Assembly (NCBI RefSeq): GCF_002286775.1
Contig: NZ_NSGJ01000002.1
Coordinates: forward strand, 62,001-126,000
Direction: 5' to 3'
Source: Myroides sp. N17-2
GTDB lineage: Bacteria > Bacteroidota > Bacteroidia > Flavobacteriales > Flavobacteriaceae
Length of the DNA: 64,000 nucleotides
A program made the position numbers and the translations under genes. Positions within the stretch are counted from its first letter, which is position 1; each line of letters opens with the position of its first letter. Shown one piece after another: positions 34,220-42,834 of the stretch. Under the pieces are notes generated by a model. That model worked only from the letters and a program-made list of their open reading frames with translations. It was not told where the DNA came from and did not search any database.

Positions 34220-34227
34220 CAAATATA
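34220..34227 (-). promoter_or_regulatory. -7 element TATATTTG for the carboxylase operon
   Basis: Exact TAnnTTTG on the minus strand, 25 bases before ATG 34194. A GTTT lies 19 bases upstream as a partial -33 match. Confidence 0.6.
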
Positions 34228-34680
34228 ACCAAATGTGTGATATGTAAAACATTTTTTAAGGATAATTTAAAATTAAACCAATTGAAGAAGAATTATTGTT
34301 GTTTTGTGTGTTGTTGTGTGTTTTTGGTGTTGTACTTGGTTTGTTACACAGTATTTGGTTTGTTGTCAGTAAGATGAATTGTTTTTAAATATTGAGGTGT
34401 TACTTCTTTTTTACCCTCTGTTTCTTTATTCCTATCAAAATACTATTATCTATTATTTTTTGTCTAGCTTAATTCAGGGTGTATAATCAATGTTTTTTTA
34501 ATATTTAGAATGGGAGATTTGATTTTTCGTAAGAAGTAGCGGACTTGTAATTATAAAATAGCAATAAGGTAGGAGAGGAGTGTAGCTACAGTAAGGAAGT
34601 ATTGTGATATAGATTTTTAAGCTAAGAGGGAGTTTTAGTAGCTGTACTTTGTGTAGAGAGCAAATCCAATGGTAAATTTG
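34228..34680. other. Non-coding stretch with a GT-rich tract
   Basis: No gene, RNA or clear repeat is seen. From about 34293 to 34367 the plus strand is rich in G and T (GTTG, TGGTTTGTT words at irregular spacing), with very few C. The remainder is AT-rich without a long open frame or stable hairpin until the thiL terminator. Confidence 0.5.
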
Positions 34681-34685
34681 GTGTA

Positions 34686-34722
34686 AAAAAAAGAGGCTAT
34701 CTCTAAGTAGAAATAGCCTCTT
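34686..34722 (-). terminator. Terminator after thiL
   Basis: AAGAGGCTAT (34691-34700) pairs with ATAGCCTCTT (34713-34722). On the minus strand a run of T follows. It starts 13 bases after the thiL stop. Confidence 0.88.
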
Positions 34723-34734
34723 ATATTATATGTT

Positions 34735-35793
34735 TTATTCTTCGTCTTTATCTTCTAAAGGATTCCAACCTCTTGATTTTAGAGGGATCTTAGTGTTCTC
34801 TCTACTGATTAGGTGAACGCCTTCACTCTCTTGAGTCATGTGTCCTATGATAGATAGGTTAGGGTTACCTTTAATTTTCTCGAAGTCTTCCATTTTGATT
34901 GTGAATAGTAGTTCATAATCTTCTCCTCCGTTTATAGCCATCGTACTAGCGTCGATGTTAAACTCTTCGCAAGTGTTCATAAACTGAGGGTCAAGAGGAA
35001 GTTTGTCTTCATATAAATTACATCCTACTTTAGATTGTTTGCACAGGTGCATAATCTCTGATGATAGTCCATCTGAGATATCTATCATAGCTGTAGGCTG
35101 TACTTCTAAGTCTGCTAATAACTGTTTGATATCTGTTCTAGCTTCAGGCTTAAGTTGTCTCTCGATGATATATTCATAGATAGATAAGTCAGGTTGACTA
35201 TTTGGGTTTACTAGGAATACTTGTTTCTCTCTTTCTAAGATTTGAAGCCCCATGTATGCTGATCCAATATCTCCTGATACTACTAGTAAATCAGTCTCTC
35301 CAGCACCACTTCTATATACTAGTTCTTCTTCTTTTGCTTTACCGATAGCTGTTACGCTGATGATAAGCCCTTTTTGAGAAGAAGTAGTGTCTCCACCTAC
35401 TAGGTCTACTTTATAATAGTTGCATGCTAATGCGATACCTTCGTATAATTCGTCTAATGCTTCTAATGGGAATCTATTAGATACTGCTATAGATACTGTG
35501 ATCTGTGTAGGGACAGCATTCATCGCACAGATATCAGATAGGTTAACCACTACTGCTTTATATCCTAAGTGCTTAAGAGGCGTGTACGCTAAGTCAAAGT
35601 GTACTCCTTCTATCAATAGATCAGTAGATACAACTACCTTATCATCTCCAAACGAAAGAACTGCGGCATCATCACCAATTCCTCTGTTTGTACTGTCATT
35701 TTGGATAGTGAAGTTTTGAGTCAAATGCTCTATTAATCCAAACTCACCTAATTGTCCAATATTTGTTCTAGATTGGTTTTTATTCTCGATCAT
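34735..35793 (-). CDS. thiL: Thiamine-monophosphate kinase
   Basis: ATP-dependent kinase converting thiamine monophosphate to the diphosphate cofactor, 352 residues. The N-terminal GIGDDAAVLSFGDDKVVVSTDLLIEGVHFD motif binds Mg-ATP. The VNLSDICAMNAVPTQ, VVGGDTTSSQKGL and IDISDGLSSEIMHLC segments are family hallmarks. It is a single gene: a TACCTTTG promoter element lies 29 bases upstream and a terminator follows. Confidence 0.94.
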   Translation of the reverse strand: MIENKNQSRTNIGQLGEFGLIEHLTQNFTIQNDSTNRGIGDDAAVLSFGDDKVVVSTDLLIEGVHFDLAYTPLKHLGYKAVVVNLSDICAMNAVPTQITVSIAVSNRFPLEALDELYEGIALACNYYKVDLVGGDTTSSQKGLIISVTAIGKAKEEELVYRSGAGETDLLVVSGDIGSAYMGLQILEREKQVFLVNPNSQPDLSIYEYIIERQLKPEARTDIKQLLADLEVQPTAMIDISDGLSSEIMHLCKQSKVGCNLYEDKLPLDPQFMNTCEEFNIDASTMAINGGEDYELLFTIKMEDFEKIKGNPNLSIIGHMTQESEGVHLISRENTKIPLKSRGWNPLEDKDEE

Positions 35794-35821
35794 CGTATAT
35801 CTGCTTTATTTAAAAGTAGGG

Positions 35822-35829
35822 CAAAGGTA
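35822..35829 (-). promoter_or_regulatory. -7 element TACCTTTG for thiL
   Basis: Exact TAnnTTTG on the minus strand, 28 bases before the ATG at 35793. It directly follows the terminator palindrome of the upstream GT117 gene. Confidence 0.6.
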
Positions 35830-35834
35830 AAAAG

Positions 35835-35866
35835 AAAAGGCGATAGATTTAAATCTATCGCCTTTT
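35835..35866 (-). terminator. Perfect 32-bp palindrome terminator
   Basis: AAAAGGCGATAGATTT and its exact reverse complement AAATCTATCGCCTTTT are adjacent without a loop. The element lies four bases after the stop of the GT117 gene, and on the minus strand ends in TTTTCTTTTT. Confidence 0.88.
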
Positions 35867-35869
35867 AAA

Positions 35870-38800
35870 CTATAAACTTGGTCGCTTAAAGTATGCAAAG
35901 TAACCGTTATATGTGTTGTAATCTGCAGTAAGAGTTTTGAAGTAACTAGGGTCTTCTTCTTTGACAGTCTCTAGTAATTCTCTCCAGATCTCTATGTCTG
36001 TAATGATTTCTTGTTGGTAATATTGGATATCATCCATCTGTAAACCTTTATAATAAGTAAGGGATTCTTTAGATTTCTGAACAAGCTCCTTAACCATTTC
36101 ACGAGCTTTTTCTTTTTCTCCCACTTTATAATATCCTTCTACGAATGGGTGTACGATCTGATATAATCCATAATATTTGATAGGCATATTAGTCATCGCT
36201 ATATCGATTACTTTCTTCGCTTTATCTTTCTTTCCTTCCGCGATTAGCTGCTCCATTAAACGAGCCATATTAATACGGTAGCTTAGCGCGTTACGTCTAG
36301 TCTGTGGGTCGTGGTAGATTTTATCACTTCCCATATTACCCCAATACCATTTATTGACGATGTCATACATTCTATCCGAATCAATAGACCCTCTATCTAG
36401 TGGGTGAGAGCTCTCAGCAGTAGATTTGATAGGAACTAATTTATAAATTAATCCTGATAACTGTAAGTAATCTTTCATCCACACGAAGTCATCATCATTC
36501 CAGCTACCTCCTGAAAAGTAAATAGGCCTCTCCCAATTATTATTAGCGATAATGTCTAACATCATTAGGCGGTGTTTATAGATTGCCTGATCAGTGATAT
36601 CTATATCTAAGTATGGTAACACGTCTTTTCTCAGGTGAGGAGAGACGATATTATATTTAGCAATGTTAGCGCTGTCTACAGGTATTCTGATAGCACCAGT
36701 AGGAGCGATGTATAATGTTGTACCTGCTTCAGTCTTCATTTTTGTTCTATCATCATCAGATTTGATAAAGTTAAGAAGTGATTTGATATCAATTCTCTCT
36801 TCTATCATTTTGTTGACTAAGACAGCATCTCTCTTATTTCCTACATATTGATCATGTGTGAATGAGATAGGCAAAGGTTCTGAATCATAGGCTTTCGCTC
36901 TCATTTGATCGATATACCAGTCTAGAGGTAATAAACTTGTACATACTACACGTACATCTGTTCTATATCCTTCTACATCCTGTAAATACCATAGCGGGAA
37001 CGTGTCGTTATCACCAATAGTGAATAAAATAGCATTCGGATCACAAGAATCTAAATATGCTCTAGCATTAGCTAATGCAGTATAACGATCTGAACGGTCG
37101 TGATCATCCCAGTTTTGTTGAGCTAATAAGACAGGAGCTGCGAGTAGCGATACAGCTAATACTATTGGCCCAGCTAGTTTAGGTTGTACATATTTCTTAA
37201 GTCCATCATAGATAGCATATACACCAAATCCAATCCACAGTGCAAATACATAGAATGCTGGAACTACAGCATAGTCACGCTCACGTGGTTCGAATGGACG
37301 CTCGTTAAGGAATATTTTTAGGGCAAAACTTGTAAATAAGAATAGCACTAAAAGTACCCAAAACATCTTAGGGTCTTTGCGGTAATGGAATACGACACCG
37401 ATAAGTCCTAGTATAAATGGCAAGAAGAAGTATGTATTTCTTCCTTTATTTTCTAATACATCAGAAGGTAAGTTTTGTTGAGAACCTAAGCGAATCTCAT
37501 CAAGGAAAGTGATACCACTAATCCAGTTACCATGTTGTAAATCACCTTGACCTTGGATGTCATCTTGTCTACCTGCGAAGTTCCACATTAGGTAACGCCA
37601 GAACATGTATCCGAATTGGTAGTCAAACATAAAGCTTATATTACTACTGAATGTTGGTACTTCGATATCTAAGTATTCACCATAAGTATCAAAGAATTTG
37701 TCTAAACCTTCGATACCAATCTCTCCAGAAGCCATTCCTTTCTTCACTCCATCGATTAGTTCTTCTAGTTCTTTATTACCAGCATATCCTTGTGCAGCTT
37801 TAAAGTCTAGTGGTTTAGTGTATCTCATGTAGTTAACACGGTGATTTTTATCCGTACTCCACAGTCTAGGAAGGAATCCTTTATGCGTTTCGTTAAAGTT
37901 CTGACCTGCGTTTACATATTCATTTACGATTTCGTATTTACCTGTTTGGTTATTACGTTCGTAGTTTGGTTTCTCATCTTTCCAAGGGTTAGCCTTGTCT
38001 AGACCTACATATTTCTTGGTGAAGTATGAGTCATAATAGATACTCTCATCTCCATACTGTTCACGTTGATAATAGGCTAATAATTCAGTAGCATCAGAAG
38101 GAGTATTCTCGTTGATAACCACTTTAGCATTGGCTCTAATCGGTAACATTAACCAACTCGTAAGCCCAATGCAGATAAATAATAAAGTAAGGATAAGCGT
38201 ATTAGCCATTACTTTGTTTTTCTTCTCTGTATATCGTAATCCAAATACGAAGAAAGCGATAATCAAAAGGAATGCGAATATAGTACCACTATTAAAAGGC
38301 AATCCCATCGAGTTAACCATAAAGATCTCTGTCTTACCAAATAAAGCTAGGGTCTGTGGGAATAAGAAAGCAAACAGAAAAAATAAAACTCCCACCGCTG
38401 CTATGTTAGCAATGATAAAGTTCTTGATGTTTACTTTTTCATACTTCTTAAAGAAGTAAAGTAATACGATAGATGGAACTGTCAAAAGAGCCATTAAGTG
38501 AACTCCGAATGAAGCTCCGACTACTAAACCGATCAGTAATAACCAGCGGTTACCTCTGACACTGTTGATGTCATCATACCATCTAACGCCTAGGTAAAGA
38601 AGTAGAGAAGTCAAGAACATCGCCGAGGCATAAACCTCAGACTCCACAGCGTTAAACCAGAAACTATCAGTAAAACTAAAAGCTAATGATCCGATAGCAG
38701 CACTACCTAAAACAACGATAGCGTTATTATTCGTCCACTCACTTTTAGCAACAACGATTTTTTTAAGTAGATTAGACAATGTCCAATACATAAAAAGAAT

Positions 38801-39073
38801 CGTGAAAGCACTTGAGATAACGGCAACCATGTTGACCATTAATGCTACTTTATCAGGAGAAGTGGCAAACATTGAGAAGAATGCACCTAACATTTGATAA
38901 AAAGGAGCCCCTGGAGGGTGTCCTACTTGTAGTTTAGCAGAAGTGGCGATATACTCTCCTGGATCCCAAAAACTTACAGTGGGTTCAACTGTTAGTGTAT
39001 AAGTTAATAAAGCAATGGCAAAACACAGCCAACCGCCTATAACATTCCACTTCTTGTAATTGAATGTCAACAT
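35870..39073 (-). CDS. GT117 (DUF2723) membrane glycosyltransferase
   Basis: A 1067-residue inner-membrane protein of the DUF2723/GT117 family, related in fold to protein O-mannosyltransferases. The hallmark lies at the N-terminus: LTVEPTVSFWDPGEYIATSAKL and GHPPGAPFYQMLGAFFSMF, where acidic residues after the first helix are likely catalytic. About a dozen membrane helices lie in the first 640 residues, then a periplasmic domain containing NAILFTIGDNDTFPLWYLQDVEGYRTDV. The C-terminal 200 residues are helical, TPR-like. In Bacteroidota the family is proposed to O-glycosylate exported proteins; the acceptor is unknown. Single gene with its own terminator. Confidence 0.9.
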   Translation of the reverse strand: MLTFNYKKWNVIGGWLCFAIALLTYTLTVEPTVSFWDPGEYIATSAKLQVGHPPGAPFYQMLGAFFSMFATSPDKVALMVNMVAVISSAFTILFMYWTLSNLLKKIVVAKSEWTNNNAIVVLGSAAIGSLAFSFTDSFWFNAVESEVYASAMFLTSLLLYLGVRWYDDINSVRGNRWLLLIGLVVGASFGVHLMALLTVPSIVLLYFFKKYEKVNIKNFIIANIAAVGVLFFLFAFLFPQTLALFGKTEIFMVNSMGLPFNSGTIFAFLLIIAFFVFGLRYTEKKNKVMANTLILTLLFICIGLTSWLMLPIRANAKVVINENTPSDATELLAYYQREQYGDESIYYDSYFTKKYVGLDKANPWKDEKPNYERNNQTGKYEIVNEYVNAGQNFNETHKGFLPRLWSTDKNHRVNYMRYTKPLDFKAAQGYAGNKELEELIDGVKKGMASGEIGIEGLDKFFDTYGEYLDIEVPTFSSNISFMFDYQFGYMFWRYLMWNFAGRQDDIQGQGDLQHGNWISGITFLDEIRLGSQQNLPSDVLENKGRNTYFFLPFILGLIGVVFHYRKDPKMFWVLLVLFLFTSFALKIFLNERPFEPRERDYAVVPAFYVFALWIGFGVYAIYDGLKKYVQPKLAGPIVLAVSLLAAPVLLAQQNWDDHDRSDRYTALANARAYLDSCDPNAILFTIGDNDTFPLWYLQDVEGYRTDVRVVCTSLLPLDWYIDQMRAKAYDSEPLPISFTHDQYVGNKRDAVLVNKMIEERIDIKSLLNFIKSDDDRTKMKTEAGTTLYIAPTGAIRIPVDSANIAKYNIVSPHLRKDVLPYLDIDITDQAIYKHRLMMLDIIANNNWERPIYFSGGSWNDDDFVWMKDYLQLSGLIYKLVPIKSTAESSHPLDRGSIDSDRMYDIVNKWYWGNMGSDKIYHDPQTRRNALSYRINMARLMEQLIAEGKKDKAKKVIDIAMTNMPIKYYGLYQIVHPFVEGYYKVGEKEKAREMVKELVQKSKESLTYYKGLQMDDIQYYQQEIITDIEIWRELLETVKEEDPSYFKTLTADYNTYNGYFAYFKRPSL

Positions 39074-39176
39074 ATTTGTAATTACTAGATATTTACTTAA
39101 TTATACTTACAAAGAAAAGATTTTTTTTGTGTTGTGTAACGAAATTAGAAATATTTAATTTTTTTTCGTGTAATAA

Positions 39177-39207
39177 TTTGGTTGTTTCAAAAAATGTGCT
39201 ACTTTTG
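39177..39207 (+). promoter_or_regulatory. Promoter of the first tRNA-Gln
   Basis: TTTG at 39177-39180 and TACTTTTG at 39200-39207 are 19 bases apart, matching the Bacteroidota consensus. A 24-base stretch downstream is nearly identical to that following the second tRNA-Gln promoter. Confidence 0.85.
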
Positions 39208-39252
39208 CATCCGCATTACAGAAGTAATCATGCTGAAGTAGTGACAAGGTAA

Positions 39253-39323
39253 TGGCTCATGGTGTAATGGCAACACTTCTGTTTTTGGTACAGACATTCT
39301 AGGTTCGAGTCCTAGTGAGCCAA
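39253..39323 (+). tRNA. tRNA-Gln (anticodon UUG)
   Basis: Full cloverleaf of 71 bases. The acceptor TGGCTCA pairs with TGAGCCA, discriminator A. The D arm is GTGT/ACAC. The anticodon stem TCTGT/ACAGA encloses TTTTGGT, giving anticodon TTG. The T arm is CTAGG-TTCGAGT-CCTAG. CCA is not encoded. It has its own promoter and terminator and reads CAA codons. Confidence 0.95.
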
Positions 39324-39329
39324 CAAGTA

Positions 39330-39362
39330 AAGCTCCTCTATTTCTAGAGGAGCTTTTTTTTT
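39330..39362 (+). terminator. Terminator after the first tRNA-Gln
   Basis: Stem AAGCTCCTCT/AGAGGAGCTT with a six-base loop followed by nine T. Confidence 0.9.
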
Positions 39363-39411
39363 GCTATCTCTAAAAAACTGATCATAGTTAGAATTTTGGA
39401 ATTTATTTGAG

Positions 39412-39500
39412 ACAAGAGTTCATCAAGAGTGGCTCAAGAATGATTCAATATAAAGGGCTTATAGTAGAGCAATGTTGAGGTAATATTGAAGAAGTGTTGA
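39412..39500. repeat. 11-bp repeat array B (two opposed blocks)
   Basis: Left block: ACAAGAG, TCAAGAG, TCAAGAA and TCAATAT begin at 39412, 39423, 39434 and 39445. Right block: TTGAGG, TTGAAG and TTGAAG begin at 39475, 39486 and 39497. Spacing is exactly 11 in each block and the right core is the reverse complement of the left. The array lies between the two tRNA-Gln genes. The remainder of the 39363-39764 gap shows nothing else identifiable. Confidence 0.75.
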
Positions 39501-39764
39501 AGAGGTTACATAGCCTTAGTAATACTAGTGGTTTTACTAGTGATTTTTATCCTTTACTCTAGTGTAATTTAAGCATTCAGTTTTCCCTATTTCTTGCCAT
39601 TAAGTTTAATCTAGATCATAGTCGGAATTTAGGAGTTAAGCCAAAAGCTTAGCTAATCAAAAAAACCTAAAAAAATAATTTGTTAAAATTAAAACTACTC
39701 CATATTGACTATGAGTATCTTAGCAAAATAGAGGGTTTTACGTGATTAAAAAAAACAAATTATA

Positions 39765-39795
39765 TTTGGAGGAATAAAAAAAAGTGCTACTTTTG
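39765..39795 (+). promoter_or_regulatory. Promoter of the second tRNA-Gln
   Basis: TTTG at 39765-39768 and TACTTTTG at 39788-39795, again 19 bases apart. The downstream GCATCAGCATTACAGAAGT closely copies the leader of the first tRNA gene. Confidence 0.85.
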
Positions 39796-39844
39796 CATCA
39801 GCATTACAGAAGTTAACTAGTTAACTGAAGCATGTTAAAGGTAA

Positions 39845-39915
39845 TGGCTCATGGTGTAATGGCAACACTTCTGTTTTTGGTACAGACATTCTAGGTTCGA
39901 GTCCTAGTGAGCCAA
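39845..39915 (+). tRNA. tRNA-Gln (anticodon UUG), second copy
   Basis: Identical in all 71 bases to the copy at 39253-39323, with the same cloverleaf and anticodon TTG. Upstream leader similarity extends to the promoter, but the terminator and the DNA between the genes differ. This indicates an old tandem duplication of a promoter-tRNA unit. Confidence 0.95.
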
Positions 39916-39916
39916 C

Positions 39917-39948
39917 AAAAGCCTCTTGATTTCTCAAGAGGCTTTTTT
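39917..39948 (+). terminator. Terminator after the second tRNA-Gln
   Basis: Stem GCCTCTTGA/TCAAGAGGC with A on the left and six T on the right. The stem sequence is unrelated to that after the first copy. Confidence 0.9.
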
Positions 39949-40018
39949 ATTTTATATTGGTTCGTGTGAAATTATCTAAAATCAAAAAGGCCAGACGTTA
40001 ATCTGACCTTTTAATATA

Positions 40019-40804
40019 TTAATTAGAACCCTTAAAGTTTGGTTTTCTCTTTTCTAAGAAAGCTGTTGTTCCTTCAGTAAAATCTTCTGTTTCGAAACAT
40101 TCTCCAAAGTTTTTGATTTCTTCGTGATATCCATTGATACCTTCCTTAAAGTTTGCATTGATAGATTTAATTGCTCTACTGATGGCAGATGCCGAATTGA
40201 ATGCAATTCTGTTTGCAATGTTTTTTGTGAAAGCTAATAGTTCATCTTGTTCCACGACATGATTAACTAAGCCATAAGTAAGAGCTTTGTCTGCTGTAAT
40301 CATCTCAGCAGTCATGATAAGCTCCATTGCTCTTCCTTTACCAATAAGTTGTGGTAAACGTTGAGTACCTCCGTATCCTGGTATTAAACCAAGAGTTACT
40401 TCAGGTAATCCCATTTTAGCATTCGTTGAAGCTATTCTAAAATGCGAAGCCATAGCAAGTTCTAAACCTCCTCCTAAAGCAAAACCATTAACTGCAGCTA
40501 TGATAGGTTTATTATAGTTCTGGATGTAATCAAATAACAACTCTTGTCCTTTGGCAGCTAGTTGAGAACCTTCGCTAGTATTGAAACTAGAGAACTCTTT
40601 GATATCAGCACCTGCAACAAAAGCTTTATCTCCGCTCCCTGTGATGATAATAACACGTGTTTCACGGTCTTTCTCTATCTGTTTCAGGGCTTGGTGTAGC
40701 TCTTCTATTGTAGCTTTGTTTAAAGCGTTTAGTTTAGTTGGACGATTAATTGTTATAATGGCCAGACTATTTTCTTTTTCTATTAGAATATTCTCAAACT
40801 CCAT
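40019..40804 (-). CDS. Enoyl-CoA hydratase/isomerase family protein
   Basis: A crotonase-fold enzyme, 261 residues. The oxyanion-hole segments are AGADIKEFSSF and NGFALGGGLELAMASHFRIAS. The two catalytic glutamates are expected in GGGLELAMA and LPEVTLGLIPGYGGTQRLPQ, which are intact, so hydratase activity is likely. Cytoplasmic, in fatty-acid or branched-chain degradation. It is the last gene of a minus-strand group beginning with the AraC regulator; it starts 17 bases after the kinase stop. The pairing with haem genes has no obvious metabolic logic. Confidence 0.9.
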   Translation of the reverse strand: MEFENILIEKENSLAIITINRPTKLNALNKATIEELHQALKQIEKDRETRVIIITGSGDKAFVAGADIKEFSSFNTSEGSQLAAKGQELLFDYIQNYNKPIIAAVNGFALGGGLELAMASHFRIASTNAKMGLPEVTLGLIPGYGGTQRLPQLIGKGRAMELIMTAEMITADKALTYGLVNHVVEQDELLAFTKNIANRIAFNSASAISRAIKSINANFKEGINGYHEEIKNFGECFETEDFTEGTTAFLEKRKPNFKGSN

Positions 40805-40821
40805 ATTATATTTTTATTTGA

Positions 40822-42294
40822 TTAACTATTTATAATTGGCAGGGTCACAATAAATGTAGTGCCTTTGCCATCTTCTGTTTCAAAAACTATAGTACCATTG
40901 TAATTGGTAATAATGTTTTTAATGATTCCTAGTCCTAGTCCCATTCCACTAGATTTGGTTGTAAACTTAGGTTGGAATATTTTACTAATGTCCTCTTCTT
41001 TTATTCCTGTACCATTGTCTGATACTTTAATAATAGCACTTTCGTTGGTTCTTGTAATACTCACTTTAACTTCAGGAGTATTTTGTTCTGAAGGAATTGC
41101 TTGTATTGCATTTTTGACCAAGTTAGTGATAATTCTGATTAGTTGTGTTCTATCTATTTTGGATATAATCTCTTTATCTGTTGTGCTAAACGAAATATAG
41201 TCTTCATTAAAGATATCTAAGGTTAGTTGAACTGTCTTAACTAGATCTAATGTTTCATTTTGTTGAGCAGGCATTGTAGCGAAACTTGAAAAGGCTGTAG
41301 CTACAGAGGTCATTGTATCTATTTGTTGGATTAGCACCTGAGAAAAGTCTTTCAGTTTATTCTTTATTTCAGGGTCAGTAGGGTCAAATCTTCTTTCGAA
41401 ACTCTGCACAGTTAGGCGCATTGGAGTAAGTGGATTCTTGATTTCATGGGCTACTTGCTTAGCCATTTCTCTCCATGCCTGCTCTCGTTCTGTTTGCGCT
41501 AACTTAGCATAAGAATCGTCTAACTTCTCGACCATGTCATTATAGGCAGTGATTAATGTTGAGATTTCTTTACTAGTTGAAATAGTCTCTATCTTCTCAT
41601 TCTTTTGACCAAGTTCGGTGCGCGTCATTTTGACACTGATGTCTTTAAGACTCTGAGTTATGTAATTGGATAAGAAATACGAAATGGCGATAGACATAAT
41701 AAGCATAATAACATATACCTGTCCGAATTTAACCATGAAGTTTTGTATTTCATTTTCGTAGAACTCTGTTTTTTCTTCATAAGGTATTTTAAGAATACCC
41801 AATGGTTTAAACTTTAAATCTTTCAGAAAGCTATAAGCAATCCTAATGCGATTGTTGTCATAAGTTTTAATGTCTACAAAACGCTTGTTAGGAGATGACT
41901 GTATTGTCTTTAAAACTAGGGGAGAGATGTTTTTAGATATGCTATCTACAGAGAAAGTACCTCTTGAAGTAATCAAGAGGTGTCCCTGTAAATCGTGTAT
42001 GTTGATTTCTGTATTGTGAATTGCGGCCAATTCATGTATTTTATCTCTGAATATCCGTGGTATGTTTTCGGTTGTCAGAGGGTATTCGCTAGTTGTAAGG
42101 ATGTAATTTATATTCTCATTAATAGAGTTCTCTGTTCGTTCTAGTCTATACTGATGATAGGTACGCGCTTCTTCCCTAAACTGGTATACAGAAACGGCTG
42201 ATATCAACACGGACGAGATGATACTTAAAAATATAAGTGAGAAGAATATTCTATTCCTCAGAGAAAAGTTCTTTAATATAAAATCATCTTTCAT
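40822..42294 (-). CDS. Sensor histidine kinase (HAMP, NtrY-like)
   Basis: A membrane two-component sensor of 490 residues. Two membrane helices (about 13-33 and 190-210) enclose a periplasmic sensing domain. A HAMP-like linker precedes the dimerisation domain with the phospho-accepting His in EMAKQVAHEIKNPLTPMRLTVQ. The ATPase domain has NLVKNAIQAI (N box), VSDNGTGIKEEDISKIFQPKF (G1/F) and GMGLGLGIIKNIITNY (G2). The pattern resembles NtrY. No response regulator is adjacent. Its start overlaps the hemJ stop by one base, so it is made with the haem genes. Confidence 0.9.
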   Translation of the reverse strand: MKDDFILKNFSLRNRIFFSLIFLSIISSVLISAVSVYQFREEARTYHQYRLERTENSINENINYILTTSEYPLTTENIPRIFRDKIHELAAIHNTEINIHDLQGHLLITSRGTFSVDSISKNISPLVLKTIQSSPNKRFVDIKTYDNNRIRIAYSFLKDLKFKPLGILKIPYEEKTEFYENEIQNFMVKFGQVYVIMLIMSIAISYFLSNYITQSLKDISVKMTRTELGQKNEKIETISTSKEISTLITAYNDMVEKLDDSYAKLAQTEREQAWREMAKQVAHEIKNPLTPMRLTVQSFERRFDPTDPEIKNKLKDFSQVLIQQIDTMTSVATAFSSFATMPAQQNETLDLVKTVQLTLDIFNEDYISFSTTDKEIISKIDRTQLIRIITNLVKNAIQAIPSEQNTPEVKVSITRTNESAIIKVSDNGTGIKEEDISKIFQPKFTTKSSGMGLGLGIIKNIITNYNGTIVFETEDGKGTTFIVTLPIINS

Positions 42295-42833
42295 TAGTTT
42301 CTGCTATGGCGAATCTTTTTGTATAAGCGTATTCCTAGCATTAATAGTATTGATAAACCTACTAGTCCTACAACTCCAAATATCCAATTAAAAGTACTTT
42401 TTAAAATTACTAAAAATACTACAGAAAATAAAATAAGGGTAGCACCTTCATTCCATATTCTAAAAAAAGAGGATGTTTTGGTCATTGTTCTGTTGTTTAT
42501 TTGCATAACGAACTGATGACATTTAAGGTGATAAGCTATCAGTAATACTACGAATAATAGCTTTACATGCATCCAAGGTTGACTTAGCCAAGCAGGTATT
42601 TCTATTAGTAACCATATTCCGAAAATAGTTGCTAATACAGCTGCGGGCCATGTAATGATGTTCCACAGGCGATTAGTCATTATGGTATATTGTTCCTTTA
42701 GTATTTCTGCTTTTGGTTCAGGCATATCTTTAGTCTCAGCATAGTAAACGAATAAACGTACAATGTAAAATAAGCCTGCAAACCAACAAACAATAAATAT
42801 AACGTGTAAGGATTTTAAATATAGATATAACAT
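42294..42833 (-). CDS. hemJ: Protoporphyrinogen IX oxidase HemJ
   Basis: A 179-residue integral membrane protein with four or five helices. HemJ converts protoporphyrinogen IX to protoporphyrin IX and is the usual form in bacteria lacking HemG and HemY. The family start MLYLYLKSLHVIFIVCWFAGLFYIVRLFVY contains the conserved His. Further motifs are MTNRLWNIITWPA and WMHVKLLFVVLLIAYH, with a second conserved His and Lys. It starts one base after the hemH stop, so the last two steps of haem synthesis are adjacent. Confidence 0.92.
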   Translation of the reverse strand: MLYLYLKSLHVIFIVCWFAGLFYIVRLFVYYAETKDMPEPKAEILKEQYTIMTNRLWNIITWPAAVLATIFGIWLLIEIPAWLSQPWMHVKLLFVVLLIAYHLKCHQFVMQINNRTMTKTSSFFRIWNEGATLILFSVVFLVILKSTFNWIFGVVGLVGLSILLMLGIRLYKKIRHSRN

Positions 42834-42834
42834 A

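Noticed and set aside
34293..34367. Possible fourth 11-bp array in a GT-rich tract
   Set aside because: The TGGTTTGTT words are spaced 12 and 19 bases apart, so there is no 11-bp period and no opposed block.
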